Shown: positions 1-5,004, counted from the first letter of the stretch. The stretch is DNA of 7,380 nt from CAYGZA01 sp964354135 (GCA_964354135.1 CAYGZA010000322.1:1-7380); one strand, 5' to 3'. Numbers and translations: made by a program. Notes: a model not told the origin generated them from the sequence alone.

Positions 1-1
1 T

Positions 2-646
2 TCGCCGGACCTGGCTCTCTACCGGCAGGGAGCCGGCGGCCTGAAGAACCGGATCAAGCTCCGCATCCGCTTCTACGACGACGACTGGCAACATCCGGCG
101 TTCCTGGAAGTGAAGCGCCGGGTCAGCGACGTGATCATCAAGCGGCGGGCGATGGTCAGCCGGGAAGCCGTGCGGCAGGTTCTTTCGGGTGGCTGGCCGA
201 ACCCGAGGTTCTGGCCCGACCGCTCTCTCTTCCTTGACGGAAAGGAGCAGCGGGATGCAGTGCAGCCCTTCTTTCATCTGTGCCATGCCGTCCGCGCCCG
301 CGGGGTCATCTACGTATCCTATCTCCGCGAAGCTTGGGAATCGCCCGGCGACGGGCTGTTGCGGGTCACGTTCGACCGGCAGATCAAGGGAAGCCTGTAC
401 GATGCGACCGCGAGGCTGGCGCAGCCGGCGCTTGGGGTTCGTCCCGACTTGCCCGACTTTCCGCCCGGCGGCGTCGTTCTGGAGATAAAGTTCACGCACC
501 GCTGCCCGCGATGGCTCGCGGAAATGGTGCAGACCTTCAATCTCCACCGGCGCTCGGTCAGCAAGTATTGCACCTGCATCGAAGCCCTGGGACTTCCGCG
601 GGGGCTCCGGCCGTCGTGGAGGCAACAGGAGGAGGTCCTGCTGTGA
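2..646 (+). CDS. VTC-domain polyphosphate polymerase-like protein (5' end outside window)
   Basis: The reading frame is open from the window edge, so the gene is 5'-truncated here; the visible part is 214 residues plus a TGA stop. An internal GTG at 110 is not the start, because homology-like sequence continues upstream of it. VTC-fold enzymes polymerise polyphosphate from nucleotide triphosphate inside a tunnel lined by basic residues. Matching signatures are visible: alternating basic residues in KLRIRFY (visible residues 19-25), the FLEVK strand (34-38), a FDRQIKG segment (about 124-130) and the acidic/basic pair in VVLEIKF (about 158-164). These resemble the substrate- and metal-binding strands of the VTC family. 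The remainder, ending in a HRRSVSKYCTCIEAL helix, is also typical. The stop codon overlaps the start of the DUF4956 gene by 4 nt, so the two are almost certainly translationally coupled. Family assignment is fairly secure; polyphosphate synthesis is inferred from the family. Confidence 0.82.
   Translation, partial: SPDLALYRQGAGGLKNRIKLRIRFYDDDWQHPAFLEVKRRVSDVIIKRRAMVSREAVRQVLSGGWPNPRFWPDRSLFLDGKEQRDAVQPFFHLCHAVRARGVIYVSYLREAWESPGDGLLRVTFDRQIKGSLYDATARLAQPALGVRPDLPDFPPGGVVLEIKFTHRCPRWLAEMVQTFNLHRRSVSKYCTCIEALGLPRGLRPSWRQQEEVLL
627..636 (+). promoter_or_regulatory. Strong Shine-Dalgarno for the DUF4956 gene
   Basis: The purine run AGGAGGAGGT sits 6 nt before a GTG codon at 643. It fixes the DUF4956 start at 643 rather than at upstream in-frame ATG codons (for example 280), which lie inside the VTC gene. 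It is the strongest ribosome-binding site in the window and lies within the last codons of the VTC gene. Confidence 0.8.
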
Positions 647-1338
647 ACGACTGGATCCACACGCTGCTCAGCAACGACTTCGGAACGCGGACCCTGAGTT
701 CCGAGAGCACCCTGTTCCTCATGCTCGTGGCGTTTGTCATCGGACACCTGATCGGGTTCGTTTACGTCTGGACGCACGAGGGGCTCTCCTACTCCCGGAC
801 GTTTGTGGGCTCGCTCGTCGTGCTCCCGCTCATCATCGCGATCATGATGACCGTGGTGGCGGGAAGCATGCTCGTGGCCTTCGGGCTCTTGGCCGTTTTC
901 GGGGTCATCCGCTTTCGCAACGTGCTGAAGGACACCCGCGACACCACGTTCCTCCTCTGGGCGGTCATGGAGGGCTTGGCCATCGGCACCATGCGGTACT
1001 CGACGGCCTTCGTGGCATCGCTGGGCGTGGCGGCCGTGCTGCTCTACCTGCGGTTGACCTCGTTCGGCACGCGGCACCGCTACGACGCGATGCTCACCTT
1101 GCGGTTGACGGGCGACCCGGCGGCCGCAATGGTCGGCCTGAATCGGATTCTCTACCGATACGCCTCACGCACCCGGCTGGCGAGCGAGCGGAGATCGACC
1201 GACGCCGGCGCCGACGTCACCTATCGAATCCTGCTACGGGACTCCTCGCGGTGCGACGAGCTCCAGTCCGTGCTCTCCCAGGCGGAAGGTCTGGCGAACG
1301 TCTCCGTCTTCATGCACGACGACGAGGCGGAGATTTGA
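643..1338 (+). CDS. DUF4956 family membrane protein
   Basis: This 231-aa protein starts at GTG 643 with an ideally placed Shine-Dalgarno, overlapping the VTC gene stop as GTGA. Hydrophobic segments at about residues 23-44, 54-74, 76-89, 103-116 and 120-138 give four or five membrane passes in the N-terminal 140 residues. The central signature FGLLAVFGVIRFRNVLKDTR (about 80-99) is the hallmark that led to the DUF4956 call. The C-terminal part (about 145-231) is soluble, and the stretch around VTYRILLRDSSRCDELQSVL looks like a small alpha/beta, possibly ACT-like, regulatory domain; that is a guess from pattern only. DUF4956 genes are known to sit beside VTC-domain genes in bacteria. A role as membrane partner of the polymerase, for transport or anchoring of the product, is inference. 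No enzymatic residues are recognisable. Confidence 0.82.
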   Translation: MNDWIHTLLSNDFGTRTLSSESTLFLMLVAFVIGHLIGFVYVWTHEGLSYSRTFVGSLVVLPLIIAIMMTVVAGSMLVAFGLLAVFGVIRFRNVLKDTRDTTFLLWAVMEGLAIGTMRYSTAFVASLGVAAVLLYLRLTSFGTRHRYDAMLTLRLTGDPAAAMVGLNRILYRYASRTRLASERRSTDAGADVTYRILLRDSSRCDELQSVLSQAEGLANVSVFMHDDEAEI

Positions 1339-1383
1339 GCGGATCGTTCCGGCAAACCAACGTCACGGATTCAGGGCCGTTTC

Positions 1384-1402
1384 AGAGACATCGGAAGTCT
1401 CT
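1384..1402 (+). other. Small hairpin between DUF4956 and truB genes
   Basis: AGAGAC (1384-1389) and GTCTCT (1397-1402) form a perfect 6-bp stem around a 7-nt loop. The loop and right arm contain CGGAAGTCT, which recurs exactly in the palindrome at 2367-2399. There is no T-tract, so it is at best a weak terminator or a remnant of that repeat family. The rest of the 94-nt gap shows no convincing promoter. Confidence 0.35.
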
Positions 1403-1432
1403 TTGGCTTCAGCCCGCCCCGATGTAGACATC

Positions 1433-2317
1433 ATGCCCATGCACCTGGGACTTCTGAACGTGAACAAGCCCTCGGGCGTCACCTCTCGCCAGGTGGTCGA
1501 TTGGGTCCAGCGGATCACGGGCCAGCCCAAGGCCGGGCACGCCGGGACGCTGGACCCTCTGGCGTCCGGGGTGCTCGTTGTCTGCGTGGGGGCTGCGACC
1601 CGGCTGGTCGAGTACATCCAGCGGATGCCCAAGTGCTACGCAGCGGCGTTCCTCTTGGGCCGCACCAGCCCCACAGAGGACATCGACGGCGAGGTCACCG
1701 AGTTGGATCACCCGCCGGTGCCGTCGCTTGAGCAGATCACGGCCGCGGCGGCTAGGCTGTGCGGCGAGATCCGGCAGCGGCCGCCGGCCTTCTCCGCAGT
1801 CAAGGTGCAGGGCCGCCGCGCGTACGAGCTGGCCCGCAGGGGCCGGCAAGTCGATCTGGAGCCGCGCACCGTGACGGTCTCTCGGCTGGAAGTCGAATCC
1901 TACGCGTATCCTGAGTTGCGGCTCCGGGTGGAGTGCGGCTCCGGCACCTACGTCCGCTCCTTGGGCCGCGACCTGGCGGAATCGCTGGGCACGGCGGCCG
2001 TGATGTCGGAATTGGTGCGGACGGCCATCGGCGGTTTCCGCATCGAAAACTCCGTCGTCCCGGAGGCACTGACCCGGGAGAGCTGGACGGCGCACCTGCT
2101 GCCGCCGCTTGCCGCGGTCGAGGCATTGCCTCGCGTACCATTGATCCCCGCGGAACTGGAGCGCGTTCGTTCCGGTCAGAGCATTTGCCGATCCGACGTG
2201 CCGCCGGACGCCGCGGAAATCGCCGCGCTGGATTCCGGTGGTCGCCTGGCGGCCATCCTGGTCTCCCGCGGCCCCGGCGTGTGGGGCCCGTCGCTCAACC
2301 TGCCTGCCGACGACTGA
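1433..2317 (+). CDS. truB: tRNA pseudouridine(55) synthase TruB
   Basis: TruB isomerises U55 to pseudouridine in the T-loop of most elongator tRNAs. With the ATG at 1433 the protein is 294 aa, normal for the family. Motif I is LLNVNKPSGVTS (about residues 7-18). The catalytic motif GHAGTLDPLASGVLVV carries the nucleophile Asp at about residue 41. KCYAAAFLLG supplies the conserved active-site Tyr (about 69), and GSGTYVRSLGRDL (about 169-181) the conserved Arg. QRPPAFSAVKVQGRRAYELAR is also characteristic. The C-terminal 70 residues, with AALDSGGRLAAILV and a final W-x-P-x-x-N-L-P, look like the usual PUA/TruB_C domain. The start is uncertain: ATG 1433 and ATG 1439 are both plausible, no clear Shine-Dalgarno precedes either, and an in-frame TTG at 1403 would add ten non-conserved residues. 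The common neighbours rbfA and rpsO are absent; truB follows the VTC/DUF4956 pair and converges on a minus-strand gene. Confidence 0.97.
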   Translation: MPMHLGLLNVNKPSGVTSRQVVDWVQRITGQPKAGHAGTLDPLASGVLVVCVGAATRLVEYIQRMPKCYAAAFLLGRTSPTEDIDGEVTELDHPPVPSLEQITAAAARLCGEIRQRPPAFSAVKVQGRRAYELARRGRQVDLEPRTVTVSRLEVESYAYPELRLRVECGSGTYVRSLGRDLAESLGTAAVMSELVRTAIGGFRIENSVVPEALTRESWTAHLLPPLAAVEALPRVPLIPAELERVRSGQSICRSDVPPDAAEIAALDSGGRLAAILVSRGPGVWGPSLNLPADD

Positions 2318-2350
2318 TTAGAATGCACGTTGTACCACGAACGTCAAGAA

Positions 2351-2369
2351 TCTGCGCGCGCCGCGCAGA
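2351..2369. terminator. GC-rich hairpin downstream of truB (possible terminator)
   Basis: TCTGCGCG (2351-2358) and CGCGCAGA (2362-2369) form a perfect 8-bp stem with a 3-nt loop, 34 nt after the truB stop, between convergent genes. There is no downstream T-tract, so intrinsic termination is only possible. Its last three bases are shared with the next palindrome, so the two structures compete. Confidence 0.5.
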
Positions 2370-2399
2370 CTTCCGAAGTCTTCAAGACTTCGGAAGTCT
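2367..2399. repeat. 33-bp perfect palindrome, internally nested
   Basis: The left arm 2367-2382 is exactly complementary to the right arm 2384-2399 around a single central C, giving 16 paired bases. Each arm also contains a smaller quasi-palindrome, GACTTC-N-GAAGTC, so the element is two inverted copies of a 13-bp self-complementary unit. The 9-mer CGGAAGTCT in the right arm recurs at 1392-1400. The element lies between convergent truB and the 90-aa gene. Nested palindromes of this kind resemble REP/BIME-type elements, or the structure could serve as a bidirectional terminator. Confidence 0.7.
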
Positions 2400-2413
2400 A
2401 AACGGTTCGTCAT

Positions 2414-2453
2414 GCTGAAGCATAACCTACGGGCCTGAAGCATGACCTCCAGG
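2414..2453 (+). repeat. Imperfect 20-bp tandem duplication
   Basis: Two head-to-tail 20-bp units (2414-2433 and 2434-2453) match at 16 of 20 positions. Both share CTGAAGCAT, a purine, then ACCT, and both end in GG. A degraded third unit begins with TCTGAAA at 2454 and runs into the 7-bp repeats. Noncoding. Confidence 0.65.
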
Positions 2454-2459
2454 TCTGAA

Positions 2460-2494
2460 AGCTGATGGCTGACGGCTGATAGCTGACAGCTTAC
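2460..2494 (+). repeat. Five tandem 7-bp repeats, consensus RGCTGAY
   Basis: The heptads are AGCTGAT, GGCTGAC, GGCTGAT, AGCTGAC and AGCTTAC, in phase from 2460 to 2494. The array ends 1 nt before the stop codon of the minus-strand 90-aa gene at 2496. It is a short heptameric array in a noncoding gap; no function can be read from it. Confidence 0.8.
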
Positions 2495-2495
2495 T

Positions 2496-2768
2496 TCACG
2501 CCGGCCGAACGACGGTGAACTCGTCCATCGTCACGGTTGTCAGCTCGCCGTCGGGCAGGCGCAGCAGGACGATGTCGCTGAAAACCTTGTCATCCACGCT
2601 GCGGCGGAAGTGCAGTCCGTGCCGCCGACGCTCGGTGCGGACCACCGTCCCTTGGGTCTTGGTGGTCCATTGCTTCATCCCCACAGTCACCAGGTGCTCG
2701 ACCTCGATGGGATCTCCGGCCCTCAATTCCTCGAAGGCCAACTGCGTTCCAGCCAGACTGGTCAGCAT
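2496..2768 (-). CDS. Small hypothetical protein (90 aa)
   Basis: I do not recognise a named family. The 90-residue product has no signal peptide or membrane segment and is rich in beta-strand-type sequence: GDPIEVEHLVTVG (about 18-30), TQGTVVRTERRRHGLHFRR (about 38-56) and SDIVLLRLPDGELTTVTMDEFTVV (about 64-87). This pattern suggests a compact beta-barrel (SH3- or KOW-like), and the basic RTERRRHGLHFRR stretch could bind nucleic acid; both are inference. The ATG at 2768 is preceded by a GGGAG-type Shine-Dalgarno. Codon third positions are GC-rich like those of neighbouring genes, supporting real coding. It lies about 315 nt downstream of ilvC on the same strand, with repeats in between, and converges on truB. 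It feels like a conserved small planctomycete protein, but that needs a database search. Confidence 0.68.
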   Translation of the reverse strand: MLTSLAGTQLAFEELRAGDPIEVEHLVTVGMKQWTTKTQGTVVRTERRRHGLHFRRSVDDKVFSDIVLLRLPDGELTTVTMDEFTVVRPA

Positions 2769-2806
2769 GCGCTCGCTCCCGTGCGGACGTGCAGTTTCGC
2801 CCGATT

Positions 2807-2822
2807 CCCCCTCCAGAGGGGG
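2807..2822. other. Short GC hairpin upstream of the 90-aa gene
   Basis: CCCCCT (2807-2812) and AGGGGG (2817-2822) pair perfectly around a CCAG loop, 38 nt upstream of the 90-aa gene start. It could end transcription arriving from ilvNC or shape the leader of that gene. No T-tract follows on the minus strand. Confidence 0.35.
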
Positions 2823-2841
2823 CCGTTTAGAAAACGACCCA

Positions 2842-2857
2842 CTGAATTACTGAATTA
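2842..2857 (+). repeat. Tandem duplication of CTGAATTA
   Basis: Two exact head-to-tail copies of the octamer CTGAATTA form an AT-rich island in an otherwise GC-rich gap. It is short and may be chance or slippage. On the minus strand it lies upstream of the 90-aa gene, where an AT-rich patch could contain a promoter, but no clear -35/-10 pair stands out. Confidence 0.4.
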
Positions 2858-2871
2858 TTGCGTGGCTGGAC

Positions 2872-2900
2872 AAAACGGGAAGTCCCGAAAACGGGATTTT
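2872..2900 (+). repeat. AAAACGGGA direct repeat with hairpin and T-run
   Basis: AAAACGGGA occurs at 2872-2880 and 2888-2896. Between them lies TCCCG, so TCCCG-AAAA-CGGGA (2883-2896) makes a 5-bp hairpin followed by TTTT (2897-2900), resembling a short intrinsic terminator on the plus strand. The complementary 9-mer TCCCGTTTT is also the heart of the REP-like sequence at 4827-4852 and 6682-6707, suggesting family relation. Confidence 0.45.
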
Positions 2901-3007
2901 GCGGATGGGAACGACCAAGCCCCCATGACCGAGGGAAATCCGGCCGCCAGCGCCCTGGTCTTGAGTCGTTAGACCGTGGTCATTGCCAGCCCATCCTTCA
3001 TCCTTCT

Positions 3008-3080
3008 CCTGGCGCCCAGGCCCGGCCGACACGGCCCGGCTCTGAGCCCTGATCCCTGGACCCCTGGACCCCGGACCCTG
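3008..3080 (-). repeat. Composite intergenic repeat, copy 1 (inverted)
   Basis: Read on the minus strand, this is a run of 6-8-bp GGGTCC-type repeats (3043-3080) followed by a palindromic block whose 19-nt core (3024-3042) exactly matches, in inverted orientation, the block at 4722-4740. A further small hairpin, CCTGG-CGC-CCAGG, lies at 3008-3020. The repeat ends 2 nt from the ilvC stop codon, so it may serve as the 3' end or stability element of the ilvNC transcript. Confidence 0.72.
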
Positions 3081-3082
3081 CC

Positions 3083-4087
3083 TCACACCTCCTTGGCCTG
3101 GATCCAGGACATCAGTCGCCGCAGTTTTTGCCCAACCTCCTCGATCTGGTGGGCCCGCTCGCTCCGCCGCAGGGCCTTGAACGACGGGGCGTTGGCCTTG
3201 TTCTCCAGGATCCACTCCCGGGCGAACTGGCCGTTGCGGACCTCTTCCAGGATCCGCCGCATCTCGGCCTTGGTCTCTTGGGTGATGATCCGCGGGCCGC
3301 GGGTGTAGTCGCCGTATTCGGCCGTGTTCGAGACGCTGTAGCGCATGTAGTTCAGTCCGCCCTGGTAGATCAGGTCGACGATGAGCTTCAACTCGTGGGC
3401 GCACTCAAAATAGGCCATCTCCGGCTGGTAGCCGGCTTCCACGAGGATCTCAAAGGCGGCCTTGATCAGGGCGCTTACGCCGCCGCAGAGGACCACCTGC
3501 TCGCCGAACAGGTCGGTCTCGGTCTCTTCGGCGAAGCTGGTCCGGATCACGCCGGCCCGGGTGCCGCCGATCCCCTTGGCGTATGCCAGCGCGACGGCGA
3601 GGGCCTCTTCCGGCACCCCTTCCCCAAGGCCCACCAGACAGGGAACGCCCGCCCCCTTCACAAACTCGGAGCGCAGCAGGTGTCCCGGCCCCTTCGGCGC
3701 GACCAGCAGCGTGTGGACCCCCTTGGGCACCTCGAACTGACCGAAATGGACGTTAAACCCGTGGGAGCAGACCACGCAGTTCCCCGGCTTCAGGTGGGCG
3801 CGGATCTGGCTACGGAAGACGTCGCCCTGCAACTCGTCCGGGAGGAGGATCGTGACGATGTCTCCTTTTTCCGTGGCCTCTTCGGTTGAGAGCGGCTTGA
3901 AGCCGTCCTTGACCGCCAGCTCGTAGTTGGCCGTACCGGGCAATTCCGCCACGACGACGCTCAAGCCGCTGTCGCGAAGGTTCTGGGCGTGGGCATGTCC
4001 CTGGGAGCCGTATCCCAGGATCGCGATCGTTTTGTTCTTGAGGAGCGACAGGTCGGCGTCTTTGTCGTAGAAGACCGTAGCGGGCAT
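3083..4087 (-). CDS. ilvC: Ketol-acid reductoisomerase (class I)
   Basis: IlvC isomerises and reduces acetolactate or acetohydroxybutyrate to the dihydroxy acid in valine, leucine and isoleucine synthesis. The 334-aa length fits the short class I form. The Rossmann nucleotide site is ILGYGSQGHAHAQNLRDSG (about residues 23-41). The catalytic and metal site includes SHGFNVHFG (His109), APKGPGH (Lys132), ETDLFGEQ (Asp192, Glu196) and FECAHELKLIVDL (Glu228, Glu232), so all key residues are present. The cofactor-specificity loop reads VVVAELPGTANYE (44-56): an acidic Glu48 ends the second beta strand, in place of the Arg/Ser residues that usually bind the NADPH 2'-phosphate, so NADH preference is plausible (inference). 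The start at 4087 has AGGAGGA 6 nt upstream. It is the second gene of an ilvN-ilvC operon, 43 nt after ilvN. Confidence 0.98.
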   Translation of the reverse strand: MPATVFYDKDADLSLLKNKTIAILGYGSQGHAHAQNLRDSGLSVVVAELPGTANYELAVKDGFKPLSTEEATEKGDIVTILLPDELQGDVFRSQIRAHLKPGNCVVCSHGFNVHFGQFEVPKGVHTLLVAPKGPGHLLRSEFVKGAGVPCLVGLGEGVPEEALAVALAYAKGIGGTRAGVIRTSFAEETETDLFGEQVVLCGGVSALIKAAFEILVEAGYQPEMAYFECAHELKLIVDLIYQGGLNYMRYSVSNTAEYGDYTRGPRIITQETKAEMRRILEEVRNGQFAREWILENKANAPSFKALRRSERAHQIEEVGQKLRRLMSWIQAKEV

Positions 4088-4093
4088 GAGAGT

Positions 4094-4100
4094 TCCTCCT
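4094..4100 (-). promoter_or_regulatory. Shine-Dalgarno of ilvC
   Basis: AGGAGGA on the minus strand lies 6 nt before the ilvC ATG, within the 43-nt ilvN-ilvC spacer. It confirms the chosen start and independent efficient translation of ilvC. No hairpin or promoter is evident in the spacer, which supports cotranscription. Confidence 0.8.
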
Positions 4101-4130
4101 GGAGTGTCGGTTTAGCACGATGCCGGGGGG

Positions 4131-4634
4131 TCATGGGCCGCCGTCGGCCGGCTGGGAGTTCGCGCCGCGGACCATGGCGATCCGGCCGCTGCGGACCAGC
4201 TCGATGATCCCGAAGGGCCGCATCAGCTCGATGAAGGCCTCGATCTTTCGCTCCTTGCCGGAGATCTCGATCATCACCATGTCGGGGGAGACGTCCACGA
4301 TCTGGGCGCGGAAAATGTCGACGAGCTCCCGGATTTCGCTTCGCCGGCCCGATGCCGCGGCGACTTTGATGAGCATCAGGTCGCGCTCCACGTGGTCTCG
4401 GGCGCTGATGTCGTCCACGCGGACCACGGTGACGATTTTCTCCAATTGCTTGCGGACCTGCTCCAGGATGCTGTCGTCGCCGACGACGACGAAGGTCATG
4501 CGCGACAAATGGGGGTCCTCAGTCTCCCCCACGGCGAGGCTATCGATGTTGTAGCCGCGAGAGGCCAGCATCCCCGAGATGTGCGACAGCACCCCGGGGA
4601 CGTTCTGAACTAAAGCCGACAGCACGTGGCGCAT
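4131..4634 (-). CDS. ilvN: Acetolactate synthase small (regulatory) subunit
   Basis: The small subunit activates acetolactate synthase and confers valine feedback inhibition. The 167-aa protein has the expected two parts: an N-terminal ACT domain (about 1-75, with NVPGVLSHISGMLASRGYNI at 11-30) and the ALS small-subunit C-terminal domain (about 84-158, ending SGRIAMVRG). Asn11, Gly14 and Asn29, positions linked to valine sensitivity in E. coli IlvH, are all conserved, so feedback control is predicted to be intact. The ATG at 4634 has a CGGAG Shine-Dalgarno about 6 nt upstream. It is the first gene of the ilvN-ilvC operon. The catalytic subunit gene ilvB, usually immediately upstream, is absent; instead there is a repeat-filled gap and a divergent gene, so ilvB must lie elsewhere. 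The equivalent symbol ilvH could also be used. Confidence 0.97.
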   Translation of the reverse strand: MRHVLSALVQNVPGVLSHISGMLASRGYNIDSLAVGETEDPHLSRMTFVVVGDDSILEQVRKQLEKIVTVVRVDDISARDHVERDLMLIKVAAASGRRSEIRELVDIFRAQIVDVSPDMVMIEISGKERKIEAFIELMRPFGIIELVRSGRIAMVRGANSQPADGGP

Positions 4635-4693
4635 GACTGACTCCGCCCTAGAAGCGAAAGGCCCATGATACCCCCCGCTCTAGGCCGGGACAA

Positions 4694-4721
4694 GGGGTCA
4701 GGGTTCAGGGTTCAGCATTCA
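4694..4721 (+). repeat. Four tandem 7-bp repeats, consensus GGGTTCA
   Basis: The heptads from 4694 are GGGGTCA, then GGGTTCA twice, then GCATTCA. Related heptads recur at 4746-4759 (GGGTTCG twice) and 4799-4812 (GGGGTCA, GGGTACA), interleaved with the palindromic blocks. This forms the first half of the composite repeat that also occurs inverted next to ilvC. Confidence 0.8.
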
Positions 4722-4745
4722 GAGCCGGGCCGTGTCGGCCCGGGA
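4722..4745 (+). repeat. Composite-repeat palindrome, copy 2
   Basis: CCGGGCC (4725-4731) and GGCCCGG (4737-4743) form a perfect 7-bp stem around GTGTC, the best-preserved hairpin of this family in the window. Its first 19 nt recur exactly, inverted, at 3024-3042. A third, degraded copy follows 38 nt downstream. It is preceded by 7-bp repeats in the same order as in copy 1. Confidence 0.75.
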
Positions 4746-4759
4746 GGGTTCGGGGTTCG

Positions 4760-4783
4760 GAGCCGGGGCGTGTCGGCCCAGGA
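4760..4783 (+). repeat. Composite-repeat palindrome, copy 3 (degraded)
   Basis: This block matches copy 2 at 22 of 24 positions. The two differences (at 4768 and 4780) each break a base pair of the 7-bp stem, so the hairpin is damaged here. It is separated from copy 2 by two GGGTTCG heptads, indicating local tandem duplication of a 38-bp heptad-plus-palindrome unit. Confidence 0.72.
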
Positions 4784-4826
4784 AGCGTCCGAGGCTCGGG
4801 GGTCAGGGTACAGGGGGCCCGAAGCA

Positions 4827-4852
4827 ATAACTAGACCTGTCCCGTTTTCCCC
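4827..4852 (+). repeat. REP-like inverted repeat, left copy
   Basis: The 26-nt sequence contains the perfect 17-nt core TAGACCTGTCCCGTTTT (4832-4848). It matches the reverse complement of 6682-6707 at 23 of 26 positions. A partial second GTCCCGTTT follows at 4853-4861. It lies upstream of the DUF2330 gene, and its partner marks the 3' end of the RAYT gene, so it is probably a RAYT-associated element or the scar of one. Confidence 0.78.
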
Positions 4853-5004
4853 GTCCCGTTTCCGCGGTCTTGCGCGCCGCCGAACTGGAGCATGGCCCCG
4901 CCTGGATACATTATCGGACAGCTTTGGTTTTCCTGATCGACGGCGAAGATAAACTACGTATCTTCCCTGGGTTTTGGCGACTGTCGCCTTTGTTCCGTGA
5001 TGCT

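Larger units (their letters stand above)
2769..3082. other. Intergenic gap between ilvC and the 90-aa gene, repeat-bearing
   Basis: I find no convincing gene in these 314 bases. They hold a small hairpin (2807-2822), a tandem CTGAATTA duplication (2842-2857), a CGGGA/TCCCG-rich hairpin cluster (2872-2900), and the composite repeat next to ilvC (3008-3080). From about 2901 to 3007 I see no clear structure. Translations crossing this gap lack protein-like sequence. Confidence 0.7.

Noticed and set aside
319..1077. Long minus-strand open frame (252 codons)
   Set aside because: It lies antisense to the VTC and DUF4956 genes, and its translation is low-complexity His/Arg/Glu-rich sequence typical of antisense GC-rich DNA.
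1403..1432. TTG start for truB at 1403
   Set aside because: It adds ten residues not seen in the family and directly abuts a hairpin; ATG 1433 or 1439 places the LLNVNKPSG motif near the N-terminus as usual.
1409..2095. Long minus-strand open frame opposite truB
   Set aside because: truB is unambiguous on the plus strand; the antisense translation is Arg/Gly/Ala-rich with no domain pattern.
2460..2494. CRISPR-like array
   Set aside because: The units are 7 bp, directly abutting with no spacers, and no cas genes are present.
2847..3404. Minus-strand frame spanning the ilvC 3' end and the intergenic gap
   Set aside because: It overlaps ilvC in another frame and runs through repeats; the translation is repeat-like and rich in Arg, Gly and Pro.
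3128..3889. 253-codon plus-strand frame opposite ilvC
   Set aside because: It is a mirror of the highly conserved ilvC gene and has no recognisable protein features of its own.
3008..4812. Composite transposon carrying ilvNC
   Set aside because: The inverted repeats are noncoding, contain no transposase, and the genes inside are compositionally native; an intergenic repeat family explains them better.
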